In this document: piece after piece, positions 49,981 through 58,579 of the stretch
How the letters are laid out: each line of letters opens with the position of its first letter
Numbering within the stretch: position 1 is the stretch's first letter
Assembly (NCBI RefSeq): GCF_008180725.1
Contig: NZ_VTEV01000004.1
Location: 1 to 64,000, forward strand
DNA length: 64,000 nt
Reading direction: 5' to 3'
From: Sutcliffiella horikoshii
GTDB lineage: Bacteria > Bacillota > Bacilli > Bacillales > Bacillaceae_I
Position numbers and translations under genes: made by a program
The notes under the pieces: model-generated
Seen by the model: only the letters and a program-made list of their open reading frames with translations
Told to the model about the DNA's origin: nothing
The model's database searches: none

Positions 49981-51651
49981 TTGAAAAAGATATGGTGGAA
50001 AGAAGCAGTTGCCTATCAGGTATATCCTAGAAGTTTCATGGATTCCAATGGTGATGGTATTGGTGATTTAAGAGGAGTTATTTCTAAACTAGATTATTTA
50101 AAAGATATGGGTATAGATGTTATTTGGATCTGTCCAATGTATAAGTCTCCGAATGTAGATAACGGGTATGATATTAGTGATTACCAAGATATCATGGAAG
50201 ACTTCGGTAACATGGCAGATTTTGATGAGTTACTAGAAGAAGTGCATAACCGCGATATGAAGCTTATCATTGATTTAGTAATTAATCACACTTCTGATCA
50301 GCACGAGTGGTTTATTGAATCTGCATCTACTAAGGACAATCCAAAACGCGATTGGTACATTTGGAAAGATGGAAAAGAAGGCAAAGAGCCGAACAACTGG
50401 GAAAGTATTTTCAATGGTCCCGCTTGGAAGTTGGATGAGAAGACTGGCCAGTATTACATGCACATCTTTGCAACAGAACAGCCTGACTTGAATTGGGAAA
50501 ACAAAGATGTTCGCTTTGCATTGTACGATATGATTAACTGGTGGTTGGACAAAGGGATTGACGGTTTCCGTGTGGATGCAATTTCTCATATTAAAAAAGA
50601 ACCTGGATTCCCAGACTTGCCGAACCCAAAAGGTTTAGATTATGTTCCATCTTTTGACTACATGATGAATGTGGAAGGAATTCAAAAGCATCTTGAGGAA
50701 TTGAAAGAGCAAACGTTTGCGCGTTACGACATCATGACTGTCGGGGAAGCAAATGGTGTGAAGCTGAACCAAGCAGATGAGTGGGTTGGCGAAGAAAACG
50801 GAAAGTTCAACATGATTTTCCAATTTGAACACCTTGGTCTTTGGGAAAAAGGAACAGAAGGCGGCGTAGACCTTCTTCAACTAAAGAAAACATTAACGAA
50901 ATGGCAAAAAGGGTTGGAAGGAAACGGCTGGAATGCATTATTCCTTGAAAACCATGACCAGGCTCGTTCGGTTTCGACATGGGGTAATGATAAAGAGTAC
51001 CTAGTAGAAAGTGCGAAATCTCTTGGTGCACTGTACTTCTTAATGCAAGGAACACCTTTTATCTACCAAGGTCAAGAACTTGGTATGACGAATGTGAAGT
51101 TCGACAGCATTAACGATTATGATGATGTTGGCATGAAAAACCTTTACGATATTGAAAGTGCTAAAGGCGAAGAGCATGCTCAAAAAGTGATGGAGATCAT
51201 CTGGGCTAAAGGCCGTGACAACTCCCGTACTCCAATGCAATGGAACGATGAGCCAAACGGAGGATTCACCACTGGTACTCCATGGATGGGCGTAAATGAA
51301 AACTACAAAACCATCAATGTGGAAAAGCAATGGAATGACCCGAATTCCGTATTAAGCTTCTATCGCGACATGATCAAAATCCGTAAAGAAGAGGAAGTAT
51401 TTGTATACGGAGAATACAACCTGATTCTTGAAGATGACACACAAGTTTACGGTTACACACGAACACTTGATAACAAAGTGGCAGTTGTACTATGTAACTT
51501 GAGCGAAGAAGAAGTAACGGTAGAGCTTGAAGACCTTGAGGTAGCTTCAACTGACCTTCGTCTTCAAAACTATGAGGTTGCTGCACATGAAGCAGAGTCT
51601 AAATGGACATTGAAGCCTTATGAAACTCGTGTATACGTGCTAGCGAAGTAA
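49981..51651 (+). CDS. glycoside hydrolase family 13 alpha-glucosidase (oligo-1,6-glucosidase type), 556 aa
   Basis: Cytoplasmic GH13 enzyme releasing glucose from isomaltose, maltose or related oligosaccharides. Conserved regions: DLVINHTSDQHEWF (region I), GFRVDAISHI with the nucleophile Asp near residue 199 (II), TVGEANGV with the acid Glu near 255 (III), and FLENHDQAR with the Asp near 329 (IV). Val/Thr choices near the nucleophile (FRVDAI) favour alpha-1,6 activity; exact specificity is open. TTG start after AAGGGAGTGTATCAAGA. No transporter is adjacent. Confidence 0.92.
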   Translation: MKKIWWKEAVAYQVYPRSFMDSNGDGIGDLRGVISKLDYLKDMGIDVIWICPMYKSPNVDNGYDISDYQDIMEDFGNMADFDELLEEVHNRDMKLIIDLVINHTSDQHEWFIESASTKDNPKRDWYIWKDGKEGKEPNNWESIFNGPAWKLDEKTGQYYMHIFATEQPDLNWENKDVRFALYDMINWWLDKGIDGFRVDAISHIKKEPGFPDLPNPKGLDYVPSFDYMMNVEGIQKHLEELKEQTFARYDIMTVGEANGVKLNQADEWVGEENGKFNMIFQFEHLGLWEKGTEGGVDLLQLKKTLTKWQKGLEGNGWNALFLENHDQARSVSTWGNDKEYLVESAKSLGALYFLMQGTPFIYQGQELGMTNVKFDSINDYDDVGMKNLYDIESAKGEEHAQKVMEIIWAKGRDNSRTPMQWNDEPNGGFTTGTPWMGVNENYKTINVEKQWNDPNSVLSFYRDMIKIRKEEEVFVYGEYNLILEDDTQVYGYTRTLDNKVAVVLCNLSEEEVTVELEDLEVASTDLRLQNYEVAAHEAESKWTLKPYETRVYVLAK

Positions 51652-51669
51652 ATCTATTTGATGGAGAAG

Positions 51670-51703
51670 TCTCGCCTTTCTGGTGGGGCTTTTTCTTCTT
51701 GTT
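51670..51703 (+). terminator. intrinsic terminator of the alpha-glucosidase gene
   Basis: AAGTCTCGCC, short loop, GGTGGGGCTT (with G-T pairs), TTTT. Confidence 0.7.
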
Positions 51704-51776
51704 CTGGGAGAAGGTAAGGAACTTCTTAGGTGTAGAAGTAATGAGAACCTATAATTAGATAAAGTTTAATAAGACC

Positions 51777-51905
51777 GGTCCTCATCGCCTTTATGAAGAC
51801 GTCAGTTTGGAGAAAAAGGGAGGAGAGAGGTCTTCATCGCCCTTATGAAGACTTCGGTTTGGTGAGAAAGAGAAAGGAGAGGTCCTCATCGACCCTATAA
51901 AGGCG
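51777..51905. repeat. three-copy tandem array, exact 52-bp period (GTCTTCAT stem)
   Basis: GGTC(C/T)TCATCG at 51777, 51829 and 51881, 52 bp apart. In copy 2 GTCTTCAT and ATGAAGAC form a perfect eight-pair stem around CGCCCTT; copies 1 and 3 differ slightly. The linker is a purine-rich GAGAAAGAGAAAGGAGA. Confidence 0.85.
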
Positions 51906-51963
51906 AAGTGCACTACACTTTAAACTACCAACCGGAAATTTTTAATATTCAATAAAAAAATCA

Positions 51964-52200
51964 TTGACACCTCTCCTTTAAGGCGGTAAAGTAATACTTA
52001 ATTCTTTTAATAAACTAAATATTTCGATCTCTTATCAAGAGTGGCAGAGGGACTGGCCCTATGACGCCCAGCAACCGTTCCGTTTGGAATTGGTGCTAAA
52101 TCCTGCAAAACAGTGATGTTTTGAAAGATAAGAGAGGGACAAGTCTTTTTGTTTTCAATTAGCGCTCAAACCTCTCTTTCTTGGAGAGGTTTTTTATTTT
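51964..52200 (+). ncRNA. SAM-I (S-box) riboswitch with promoter and terminator
   Basis: Promoter TTGACA (51964) and TAAAGT (51987), 17-base spacing. The aptamer runs from CTCTTATC (52029-52036) to GATAAGAG (52127-52134), with the S-box core CAGAGGGACTGGCCC, ATGACGCCCAGCAACC and a variable P3/P4 part. The terminator is AAACCTCTC/GAGAGGTTT (52168-52192) plus T-run. AGAGAGG at 52131-52137 pairs perfectly with CCTCTCT at 52171-52177, the antiterminator. SAM binding should stop transcription of the ABC transporter downstream. Confidence 0.95.
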
Positions 52201-52218
52201 GGGTTCGAATAAACTCCG

Positions 52219-52344
52219 CTGTTGATTTCCGCACTGAGCTTCGCTTTCCTAGGGGCGCTGCTGGAGCCCCATCGGCTTTGCCTGTGGGGTCTCCACCTAG
52301 CGCTATCTCCCTTAGGAGTCTTCGCTCTGTGCTCCAATCAACAG
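52219..52344. repeat. 126-bp inverted-repeat-bounded element in the riboswitch leader
   Basis: CTGTTGATT (52219-52227) and AATCAACAG (52336-52344) are exact inverted repeats. The interior includes GCTTCGCTTTCCTAGGGGCG, GGGGTCTCCACC and AGGAGTCTTCGCTC, matching the element at 63819 and, more distantly, 45135. It lies after the S-box terminator and before the lipoprotein start. An open frame through it is part of a spurious extension of the lipoprotein gene. Confidence 0.8.
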
Positions 52345-52398
52345 CTATGTTGTCCCAATTTAACAAAAGACAAATTATGCAGAAGGGGAGTAAGAAGA

Positions 52399-53511
52399 AT
52401 GAAAAAAAACATTTTTAAAAAAGGAATTGTAGCATTAACAACAGCAACTCTATTATTATCTGGCTGTAGTGCTGGTGGTGACACCGCAGCGAGCAGTAAG
52501 CCGACGGGGCCGATTGAGAATGTACCTGAGAAGTTTGCTGATGGGGAAGGTGAAAAAATTAAAGTTATACGTAAGATTGGCGGGGATGATCACACAGCTC
52601 AATTTTTATCAGGCGCGAAAGAGGAAGGCGAATCCTTTGGGTTTACAGTGGATGTGTTTACTGCGAATGGTGATAGTGCAAAGTTCCACGATGCCATTAA
52701 TCAGACTGTTAACCAAGATTATGACGGGGTCATTATTTCACATGGGGATGATGCAGCAACGGTGGAAGGCGTTCAACAGCTTATTGACAGTGGCAAGGAA
52801 GTGGTGACATTTGATTCCAACGGAGACCTGGCCAATATTGAAGGCGTGACGCTAACTTCTCAAAATGATGAAGAACTGGCATCTTTGGCACTTGATCAAT
52901 TGGTCAACGATTTTAATGGGGAAGCGAATGTGGTGTATCTGTGGGTGGACGGTTTCCCGCCAATGGTTCGACGCAACAATGTGTATAAAGATACGTTAGA
53001 GAATAATCCTGGTCTGAATGAAGTGGAACGCTTTGGTGTTGCAGCGGCAGATACTTCCGTTCAAACACAGAATGCGGTTGCGGCAATGTTGAACAAGCAT
53101 CCAAAAGGGAGTATTGATGCTATTTTTGCTACATGGGATGCATTCGCAGTCGGAGCGGCTCGTGCGTTGAAAGAGGCCGGCAGAGAGGAAATCAAGATTT
53201 ACGGAATCGATGTTTCCAATGCAGACTTGCAGGAAATCAGTACAGAAGGAAGCCCTTGGAAATACACGGCAGCAGTGGATCCGAAATTGATTGGTGCTGT
53301 TAACCTTCGCTTGCTTGCGAAAAAGCTTGCCGGGGAAGAAACGCCACAAACATATGACCTTGAAGCGTCATTAATTTCTCAAGAAGAGCTGCAACAATCT
53401 AGTGAAGCGGTAAACATGGGCAACCTTTCATCGGTAGTAGAAGGCTGGGGAGAGTCAGATGCCTTTTTAGAAGAGTGGATGAACACGTTGAAAGAGCATT
53501 ACAAAAAATAA
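52399..53511 (+). CDS. sugar-type ABC transporter substrate-binding lipoprotein (RbsB-like), 370 aa
   Basis: ATG 52399 after AGAAGGGGAGTAAGAAG. Lipoprotein signal peptide with lipobox LLLSGCSAGG. The rest is a periplasmic-binding-protein-like class I (Peripla_BP_4) fold: QFLSGAKEEGESFGF, DYDGVIISHGDDAATVEGVQ, VVTFDSNGDLANI, FATWDAFAVGAARALKEAG and KIYGIDVSNADL. The family binds pentoses and similar sugars. Because the leader is a SAM riboswitch, a methionine-cycle sugar such as 5-methylthioribose is a plausible ligand; that is inference. A hairpin (53518-53550) separates it from the ATPase gene. Confidence 0.9.
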   Translation: MKKNIFKKGIVALTTATLLLSGCSAGGDTAASSKPTGPIENVPEKFADGEGEKIKVIRKIGGDDHTAQFLSGAKEEGESFGFTVDVFTANGDSAKFHDAINQTVNQDYDGVIISHGDDAATVEGVQQLIDSGKEVVTFDSNGDLANIEGVTLTSQNDEELASLALDQLVNDFNGEANVVYLWVDGFPPMVRRNNVYKDTLENNPGLNEVERFGVAAADTSVQTQNAVAAMLNKHPKGSIDAIFATWDAFAVGAARALKEAGREEIKIYGIDVSNADLQEISTEGSPWKYTAAVDPKLIGAVNLRLLAKKLAGEETPQTYDLEASLISQEELQQSSEAVNMGNLSSVVEGWGESDAFLEEWMNTLKEHYKK

Positions 53512-53517
53512 TAACAG

Positions 53518-53550
53518 GCACTCTCTTCAACAGGAGAGAGTGTTTGTATT
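53518..53550 (+). terminator. partial terminator between binding protein and ATPase genes
   Basis: CACTCTC, ten-base loop, GAGAGTG, then TTTGTATTTTT. Likely lets the binding protein be made in excess over the membrane subunits. Confidence 0.6.
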
Positions 53551-53570
53551 TTTGAAAAGGGGGGAGCAGA

Positions 53571-55088
53571 ATGACCAACATAACACTTGAAATGAAAGAT
53601 ATATCGATAGAGTTTCCTGGCGTGAAAGCTCTGGACCAAGTGACATTTACCGCAAAACCCGGAAGTGTGCATGCCTTAATCGGCGCCAATGGAGCGGGGA
53701 AATCGACGTTAATGAAAGTGCTGGCGGGAGCGTACGATCATTTTAGCGGGGAAATTAAACTCGGAGGCAAGGGACTCTCCATTTCTAAACCAACTGACTC
53801 CCAAAAGGCAGGCGTACAAATCGTATATCAGGAAGTGGATGCGGCTTTGATTCCGACTCTGACGGTAGCAGAGAATATTATGCTGCAAGAGACAGTTCAG
53901 AAGACTGGAAACAAGCAATGGATACGTTGGAGAGAGATACATAAAAAAGCAGAAACGCACCTGAAAAAAATGGATAGTAACATCTTAACCAAGCGTCTTG
54001 TAAACACGCTGACGTTGGCAGAGAAGCAAATGGTCCTCCTGGCCAGAGCCATTTCAACAGATTGTAAGTTTTTGATTCTGGATGAACCAACAGCGCCACT
54101 CAGCAACAGGGAGACAGAAAAACTCTTTTCCGTAATTAAGAGATTGAAAGAGGAAGGGGTAGGAATTATCTTCATTTCGCACCGTATACCGGAAATCGTG
54201 GGGATCTGTGATGAAATAACGATTATGAGAAATGGTAAAGTGGTTAAACGGGACTTGGTGGTTAACCTCACACCAGATAAGATTGTAGAGTGGATGCTCG
54301 GTCAGAAACTAGAGCAGCAGTTTCCGGTACCCAACCCAACCTTTGGTGCGACCATTATAGAAGTAGAAGGACTCAGCGACCATAGTATGGTGAAAGATGT
54401 AAGCTTGCACGTTAAAGCAGGAGAAGTGGTGGGAATAGCTGGCCTTGTTGGAGCGGGGAAAACGGAGCTGTGCAAGGCTCTGTTCGGAGATGCACCCACA
54501 ACTACTGGAACTATCCGAATTAAAGGGGAAACGGTAAAGGTAAAAAGCCCTCATGTTGCGGTACAAAACGGATTGGCCTTTGTTCCAGAGGAGCGGAGAA
54601 AAGAAGGTCTCATCCTCCACGAATCTGTGCAAACTAATTTGATTTCCGCTAACCTCCATGCATTCACAAAGGCTCTGCATTTTCTTAATAAAAAAGCGCA
54701 AAAAACAAAATCACAAGAAATCATCGAAGCTTTACAAATTAAAACTCCATCACCCGACACAAGTGTACACACCCTTTCAGGAGGAAATCAGCAAAAAATC
54801 GCTATTGGAAAATGGCTTGTCTCTGATGCGGATATCTATATCTTTGATGAGCCGACAAAAGGAGTCGATGTTGGAGCAAAGCGCGACATTTTCGAATTGA
54901 TTACCGCGCTTGCCAAACGTGGTAAGGCGATCCTATACGCATCATCTGAGCTTTCTGAGATTGTCGGTCTGACTAACAGGGTGTATGTCCTTTACGATGG
55001 CAAGATTACCAAAGAACTATCCACCGCAGAAACAGACGAGCAAGAGCTTCTATATCTTTCAACAGGGGGACAAAGTAATGAAAACTGA
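53571..55088 (+). CDS. sugar ABC transporter, double ATP-binding protein (RbsA-like), 505 aa
   Basis: Two fused ABC domains. Domain 1: Walker A GANGAGKSTLMK, a signature read as TLTLAEKQMVLLARA, Walker B FLILDEPTAP. Domain 2: Walker A-like GLVGAGKTELCK, signature HTLSGGNQQKIAIGKWL, Walker B YIFDEPTKGVD. The second Walker A is the degenerate form usual in the carbohydrate-uptake CUT2 family. ATG preceded by GGGGGGAGCAGA. Its last 11 bases overlap the permease gene. Confidence 0.94.
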   Translation: MTNITLEMKDISIEFPGVKALDQVTFTAKPGSVHALIGANGAGKSTLMKVLAGAYDHFSGEIKLGGKGLSISKPTDSQKAGVQIVYQEVDAALIPTLTVAENIMLQETVQKTGNKQWIRWREIHKKAETHLKKMDSNILTKRLVNTLTLAEKQMVLLARAISTDCKFLILDEPTAPLSNRETEKLFSVIKRLKEEGVGIIFISHRIPEIVGICDEITIMRNGKVVKRDLVVNLTPDKIVEWMLGQKLEQQFPVPNPTFGATIIEVEGLSDHSMVKDVSLHVKAGEVVGIAGLVGAGKTELCKALFGDAPTTTGTIRIKGETVKVKSPHVAVQNGLAFVPEERRKEGLILHESVQTNLISANLHAFTKALHFLNKKAQKTKSQEIIEALQIKTPSPDTSVHTLSGGNQQKIAIGKWLVSDADIYIFDEPTKGVDVGAKRDIFELITALAKRGKAILYASSELSEIVGLTNRVYVLYDGKITKELSTAETDEQELLYLSTGGQSNEN

Positions 55089-56079
55089 CATAGTAGTTCA
55101 AGAGAATGCAAAACCGGCCATCCGTTTTGAATTATTCGACTTCTTATATAAATACGGGACCATCATTACCATTTTTGTCTTGATTGCCGTCTTTGCCCTA
55201 GTGAACCCAGCCTTCATCCAATCCAATAATGTTATCAACATCCTAAGATCTATATCAATTGTTACGATTATCGCGATCGGCATCACCATCTCACTAACAG
55301 TGAATGGCTTCGATTTATCAGTAGGTTCTGTTGCTTCCCTATCCAATGCCATCGTCATCTCCATGTTTGTCTGGTTTTCACAAAATACAGCAGTGGCGAT
55401 CTTTTCAGCAATCGCAGCAGCACTGTTAGTAGGGGCTTTCAACTCTTTTATGATTGTAAAATTAAAAATTCCTGATATGCTGATGACCCTTGCGACTATG
55501 TTTATCATTCAGGGAATCGCGCTAACCTATACAAAAGGCTCAACGATATCGCAAAATATGGTCATGTCTGACGGTACGTTTGCAACGGGAACCATCAGTC
55601 CGTTATTTCAGAAATTTGGGCAGGTCCCATGGATTATCGTCATCATGCTGACGATTGTGGTGGTGGTTCATATTTTACTCACCTACACGAAGCATGGGAG
55701 ATTTATGTACATCATCGGTGGCAATGCAGAAGCGGCCAAGCTTTCGGGTATTGCAGTAAATAAATACAAGGTAGCGGCATATTTATTTTCTGCCTTATTA
55801 GCAGCAATTGGCGGAATGGTACTGGCTTCGAGGATCATGACTGCGGAAATAAATGCTGGAACCCCGTACTTAATGGATTCTGTAGCAGCAGCATTCATAG
55901 GCTTTGCCGTACTTGGAGCAGGCAAACCGAATGCATTCGGGACATTTATCGGTGCAGTATTAATCGGAATCCTCCAAAACGGCCTTGTCATGATGTCCGT
56001 TCCTTATTATGCGATGGATATTGTTAAAGGCCTGGTGCTCGCCTTTGCACTTGGAATTACGTATTATAAGCAAAAATAA
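55078..56079 (+). CDS. sugar ABC transporter permease (RbsC-like), 333 aa
   Basis: The ATG at 55078 overlaps the ATPase gene; the longer frame is rejected. About ten transmembrane helices, with the CUT2 permease pattern: GITISLTVNGFDLSVGSVAS, KIPDMLMTLATMFIIQGIAL, TKHGRFMYIIGGNAEAAKLS with the EAA-like loop, and SVAAAFIGFAVLGAGKPNAF. Single permease subunit, as a homodimer. Terminator follows. Confidence 0.93.
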   Translation: MKTDIVVQENAKPAIRFELFDFLYKYGTIITIFVLIAVFALVNPAFIQSNNVINILRSISIVTIIAIGITISLTVNGFDLSVGSVASLSNAIVISMFVWFSQNTAVAIFSAIAAALLVGAFNSFMIVKLKIPDMLMTLATMFIIQGIALTYTKGSTISQNMVMSDGTFATGTISPLFQKFGQVPWIIVIMLTIVVVVHILLTYTKHGRFMYIIGGNAEAAKLSGIAVNKYKVAAYLFSALLAAIGGMVLASRIMTAEINAGTPYLMDSVAAAFIGFAVLGAGKPNAFGTFIGAVLIGILQNGLVMMSVPYYAMDIVKGLVLAFALGITYYKQK

Positions 56080-56103
56080 TTCTGAATGAGTAAAGTCTTT
56101 AAC

Positions 56104-56139
56104 ATGGCGCATTCCATATATGGAAGCGTCTTTTTTTAC
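56104..56139 (+). terminator. intrinsic terminator of the sugar ABC operon
   Basis: GGCGCATTCCATATATGGAAGCGTC forms a near-palindromic stem, given here as GCGCATTCCA with TGGAAGCGTC, followed by TTTTTTT. Confidence 0.7.
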
Positions 56140-56186
56140 AGAAAAAGATTGAGATACTTGAATGGTTTAGGTAGGGTAGAATTAAT

Positions 56187-56672
56187 GTGGGGGTGGATAT
56201 TATTTTAAAAATTGTTTTAAAGAAAGCTACTGAAGAAGATGCGTCCTTAATTTTTGACATGCAACAAAAAGCTTTTAGGCCATTGTTAGCAAAATATAGA
56301 GATTTCGATACAAACCCAGCAAATGAATCCATTGATAAAGTTATAACAAGAATAAAGAATACTAATGGTGAATTTTTGAAAATTGTAGTCGATGACATCA
56401 TTGTCGGTGCTATTTGTGTCGTTAATAAAGGAAGCGCACATTGGATAAGTCCCATGTTTATTCTTCCTGAATACCAAGGCAAAGGCATAGCACAAAAAAC
56501 TATTATCTCTGTTGAGGAAAGGTTTATGGAAGCAACCAGTTGGGAACTTGCTACCATTTTAGAAGAAGGACGTAATTGTTATTTGTATGAAAAGATGGGA
56601 TACGTCAAAACAAGTGTCACGAAAGAAATAAATAATCATACAACTTTGATATTTTATAGAAAGGAAATTTGA
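56187..56672 (+). CDS. GNAT-family N-acetyltransferase, about 160 aa
   Basis: One GNAT domain: KKATEEDASLIFDMQQKAF, VDDIIVGAICVVNKGSAHWI, motif A SPMFILPEYQGKGIAQKTII with the Q-x-x-G-x-A loop, and ILEEGRNCYLYEKMGYVKTS. The start is uncertain: GTG at 56187 gives the longest product, but GGGGGTGG just after it would serve a start near 56202. Substrate unknown. Confidence 0.83.
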   Translation: MGVDIILKIVLKKATEEDASLIFDMQQKAFRPLLAKYRDFDTNPANESIDKVITRIKNTNGEFLKIVVDDIIVGAICVVNKGSAHWISPMFILPEYQGKGIAQKTIISVEERFMEATSWELATILEEGRNCYLYEKMGYVKTSVTKEINNHTTLIFYRKEI

Positions 56673-56778
56673 ATTACATAAAGTTACATTCTTGTTAATG
56701 AACGATGAAGTGCTACAAATTGGAAAAAAGAGATTCATACGGTTCGTAAAATAGATTCAATTTTAGGTAAGTGTTGAT

Positions 56779-56812
56779 TGCGTTTATTCTCTTATGAATA
56801 AACGCTTTTCAC
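56779..56812 (+). terminator. hairpin terminator upstream of the RNase J gene
   Basis: GCGTTTATTC, short loop, GAATAAACGC, TTTTC. Confidence 0.7.
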
Positions 56813-56902
56813 GTTGTAATACCATCCAATTCTCCCCTTCCCTAATAAATAAATACTTCAATGGAAATAGTAGGTATTAATAAGAATTTGGAGGGGAAAG
56901 TT

Positions 56903-58576
56903 TTGAGTTCAACAGAGAATGTACTATCCATCTACGCTTTAGGCGGTCTCAATGAAATCGGTAAAAATATGTATGCTATTGAATATGGTGACAATATAGT
57001 CATTATCGACTGTGGCAATAAATTTCCGGATGAAAGTCTGTTAGGGATAGATTTAATTGTTCCGGATATAACTTATTTGCTTGAACATAAAGAAAACATA
57101 AGGGCACTCATTGTTACACACGGCCATGAGGACCATATTGGAGGGATTCCCTTCTTTTTGAAAAAAATAAACGTCCCAGTTTACTCCACACGTTTTACGC
57201 TGGGATTAATAGAGTTGAAATTAAGTGAGCATAAGCTCTTAAGGGAAACGGAACTTGTTGAAATAGATTCTAATTCAAGTTTACGATTTGATGATATAGG
57301 TGTGGAATTCTTTAAGGTAAACCATAGTATACCAGATTGCTTAGGGATAGTGTTTCAAACACCTGAGGGGAAAATAGTACATACTGGTGATTTCAAATTT
57401 GATTTAACCCCTGCAAATAATGAGCATTCTGATATTCATAAAATGGCTCAAATCGGCAGGGAAGGAGTACTTCTTCTTCTGTCTGAAAGTACCAATGCAG
57501 AACGTGCTGGATTATCTCCATCGGAACAAATGGTGGGCAAGCATGTTGAAGAAGCCTTTATGAAAGCAGAGCGAAAAGTAATCCTTTCTACATTCGCATC
57601 CAATATCAATAGAATCCAGCAAGTGGTCGATGCAGCTCAAAAAACCCATCGTAAAGTCGCGTTGCTTGGGCGAAGTATGTTGAATGTAGTGGATGTTGCC
57701 ATCGAAAGAGGATATTTAACAGTACCAGATGGTATGTTGATAGAACAACATGAAATTGATGAACTAGCTCCTGAAAAAGTGACTATTTTATGTACTGGAA
57801 GTCAAGGAGAGCCCTTAGCTGCTCTATCCAGATTATCAACAGGGAACTTCCGGGGAGTTGAAATCTTACCGGAGGATACAGTTATCATTGCCGCTGGTCC
57901 AATACCTGGAAATGAACGAAATGTTACACGTGTGGTAGACAATTTACTTTCACTAGGAGCAAAAGTAATTTATGGAACGGGAAGTTCTTCAGGAATGCAT
58001 GTTTCTGGCCATGGCTACCAAGAAGATTTAAAACTGATGCTCACCTTGATGAAACCAACATATTTTATCCCAATACATGGTGAATATAGAATGCTATACC
58101 ATCACCGCTTGTTGGCAGAGTCAGTTGGAGTAGAGCAAGGGAACACGTTCATTATGAATAATGGTGATGTTGTCGACATTGCCAATTCCCTCGCCCGCCA
58201 AACCCGCAAAATTCCAACAGGAAATACTTATATTGATGGCCTCGGAGTCGGAGATGTTGGGGATATTGTCTTACGTGATCGCAAGCAACTTTCTGAAGAC
58301 GGTATGCTGATAATGGTACTAACAATGAGTAAAAGGGAAGCAAAGCTAATTCATGACCCAGACATCATCTCTAGAGGATTCGTGTTTCAAAAGGATTCAG
58401 AAAATCTCTTCAGAGAGGTAAAAAGTCTTATCAAGAAGACGGTTAGCGACTTGAAAAAAGAGGACAAAAATCAATGGAACATAATAAAACAAAGTATGAA
58501 GAAATCAGTGGGTCAATATCTGTTTCACCAAATGAAAAGAAAACCGATGATCCTACCTATAATTATTGAGGTTTAA
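56903..58576 (+). CDS. RNase J-family ribonuclease, 557 aa
   Basis: TTG 56903 follows GGAGGGGAAAG and gives MSSTENVLSIYALGGLNEIG. Metallo-beta-lactamase core: VTHGHEDHIGGIPFF (HxHxDH), FKVNHSIPDCLG, HTGDFKFDLTP; beta-CASP motifs STFASNINRIQQ, CTGSQGEPLAALSR and IHGEYRMLYHH; C-terminal domain to residue 557. All zinc ligands are present. Length equals B. subtilis RNase J1. Housekeeping RNase J1 and J2 are normally elsewhere, so this may be a third paralogue. Four bases separate it from an acetyltransferase gene. Confidence 0.92.
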   Translation: MSSTENVLSIYALGGLNEIGKNMYAIEYGDNIVIIDCGNKFPDESLLGIDLIVPDITYLLEHKENIRALIVTHGHEDHIGGIPFFLKKINVPVYSTRFTLGLIELKLSEHKLLRETELVEIDSNSSLRFDDIGVEFFKVNHSIPDCLGIVFQTPEGKIVHTGDFKFDLTPANNEHSDIHKMAQIGREGVLLLLSESTNAERAGLSPSEQMVGKHVEEAFMKAERKVILSTFASNINRIQQVVDAAQKTHRKVALLGRSMLNVVDVAIERGYLTVPDGMLIEQHEIDELAPEKVTILCTGSQGEPLAALSRLSTGNFRGVEILPEDTVIIAAGPIPGNERNVTRVVDNLLSLGAKVIYGTGSSSGMHVSGHGYQEDLKLMLTLMKPTYFIPIHGEYRMLYHHRLLAESVGVEQGNTFIMNNGDVVDIANSLARQTRKIPTGNTYIDGLGVGDVGDIVLRDRKQLSEDGMLIMVLTMSKREAKLIHDPDIISRGFVFQKDSENLFREVKSLIKKTVSDLKKEDKNQWNIIKQSMKKSVGQYLFHQMKRKPMILPIIIEV

Positions 58577-58579
58577 CAA

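Noticed and set aside
52222-52398. N-terminal extension of the substrate-binding lipoprotein
   Set aside because: It is translation of the inverted-repeat element; the signal peptide and ribosome site place the start at 52399.
56104-56557. 152-codon leftward frame across the GNAT gene at 56187
   Set aside because: Shadow frame; the + strand GNAT motifs are clear.
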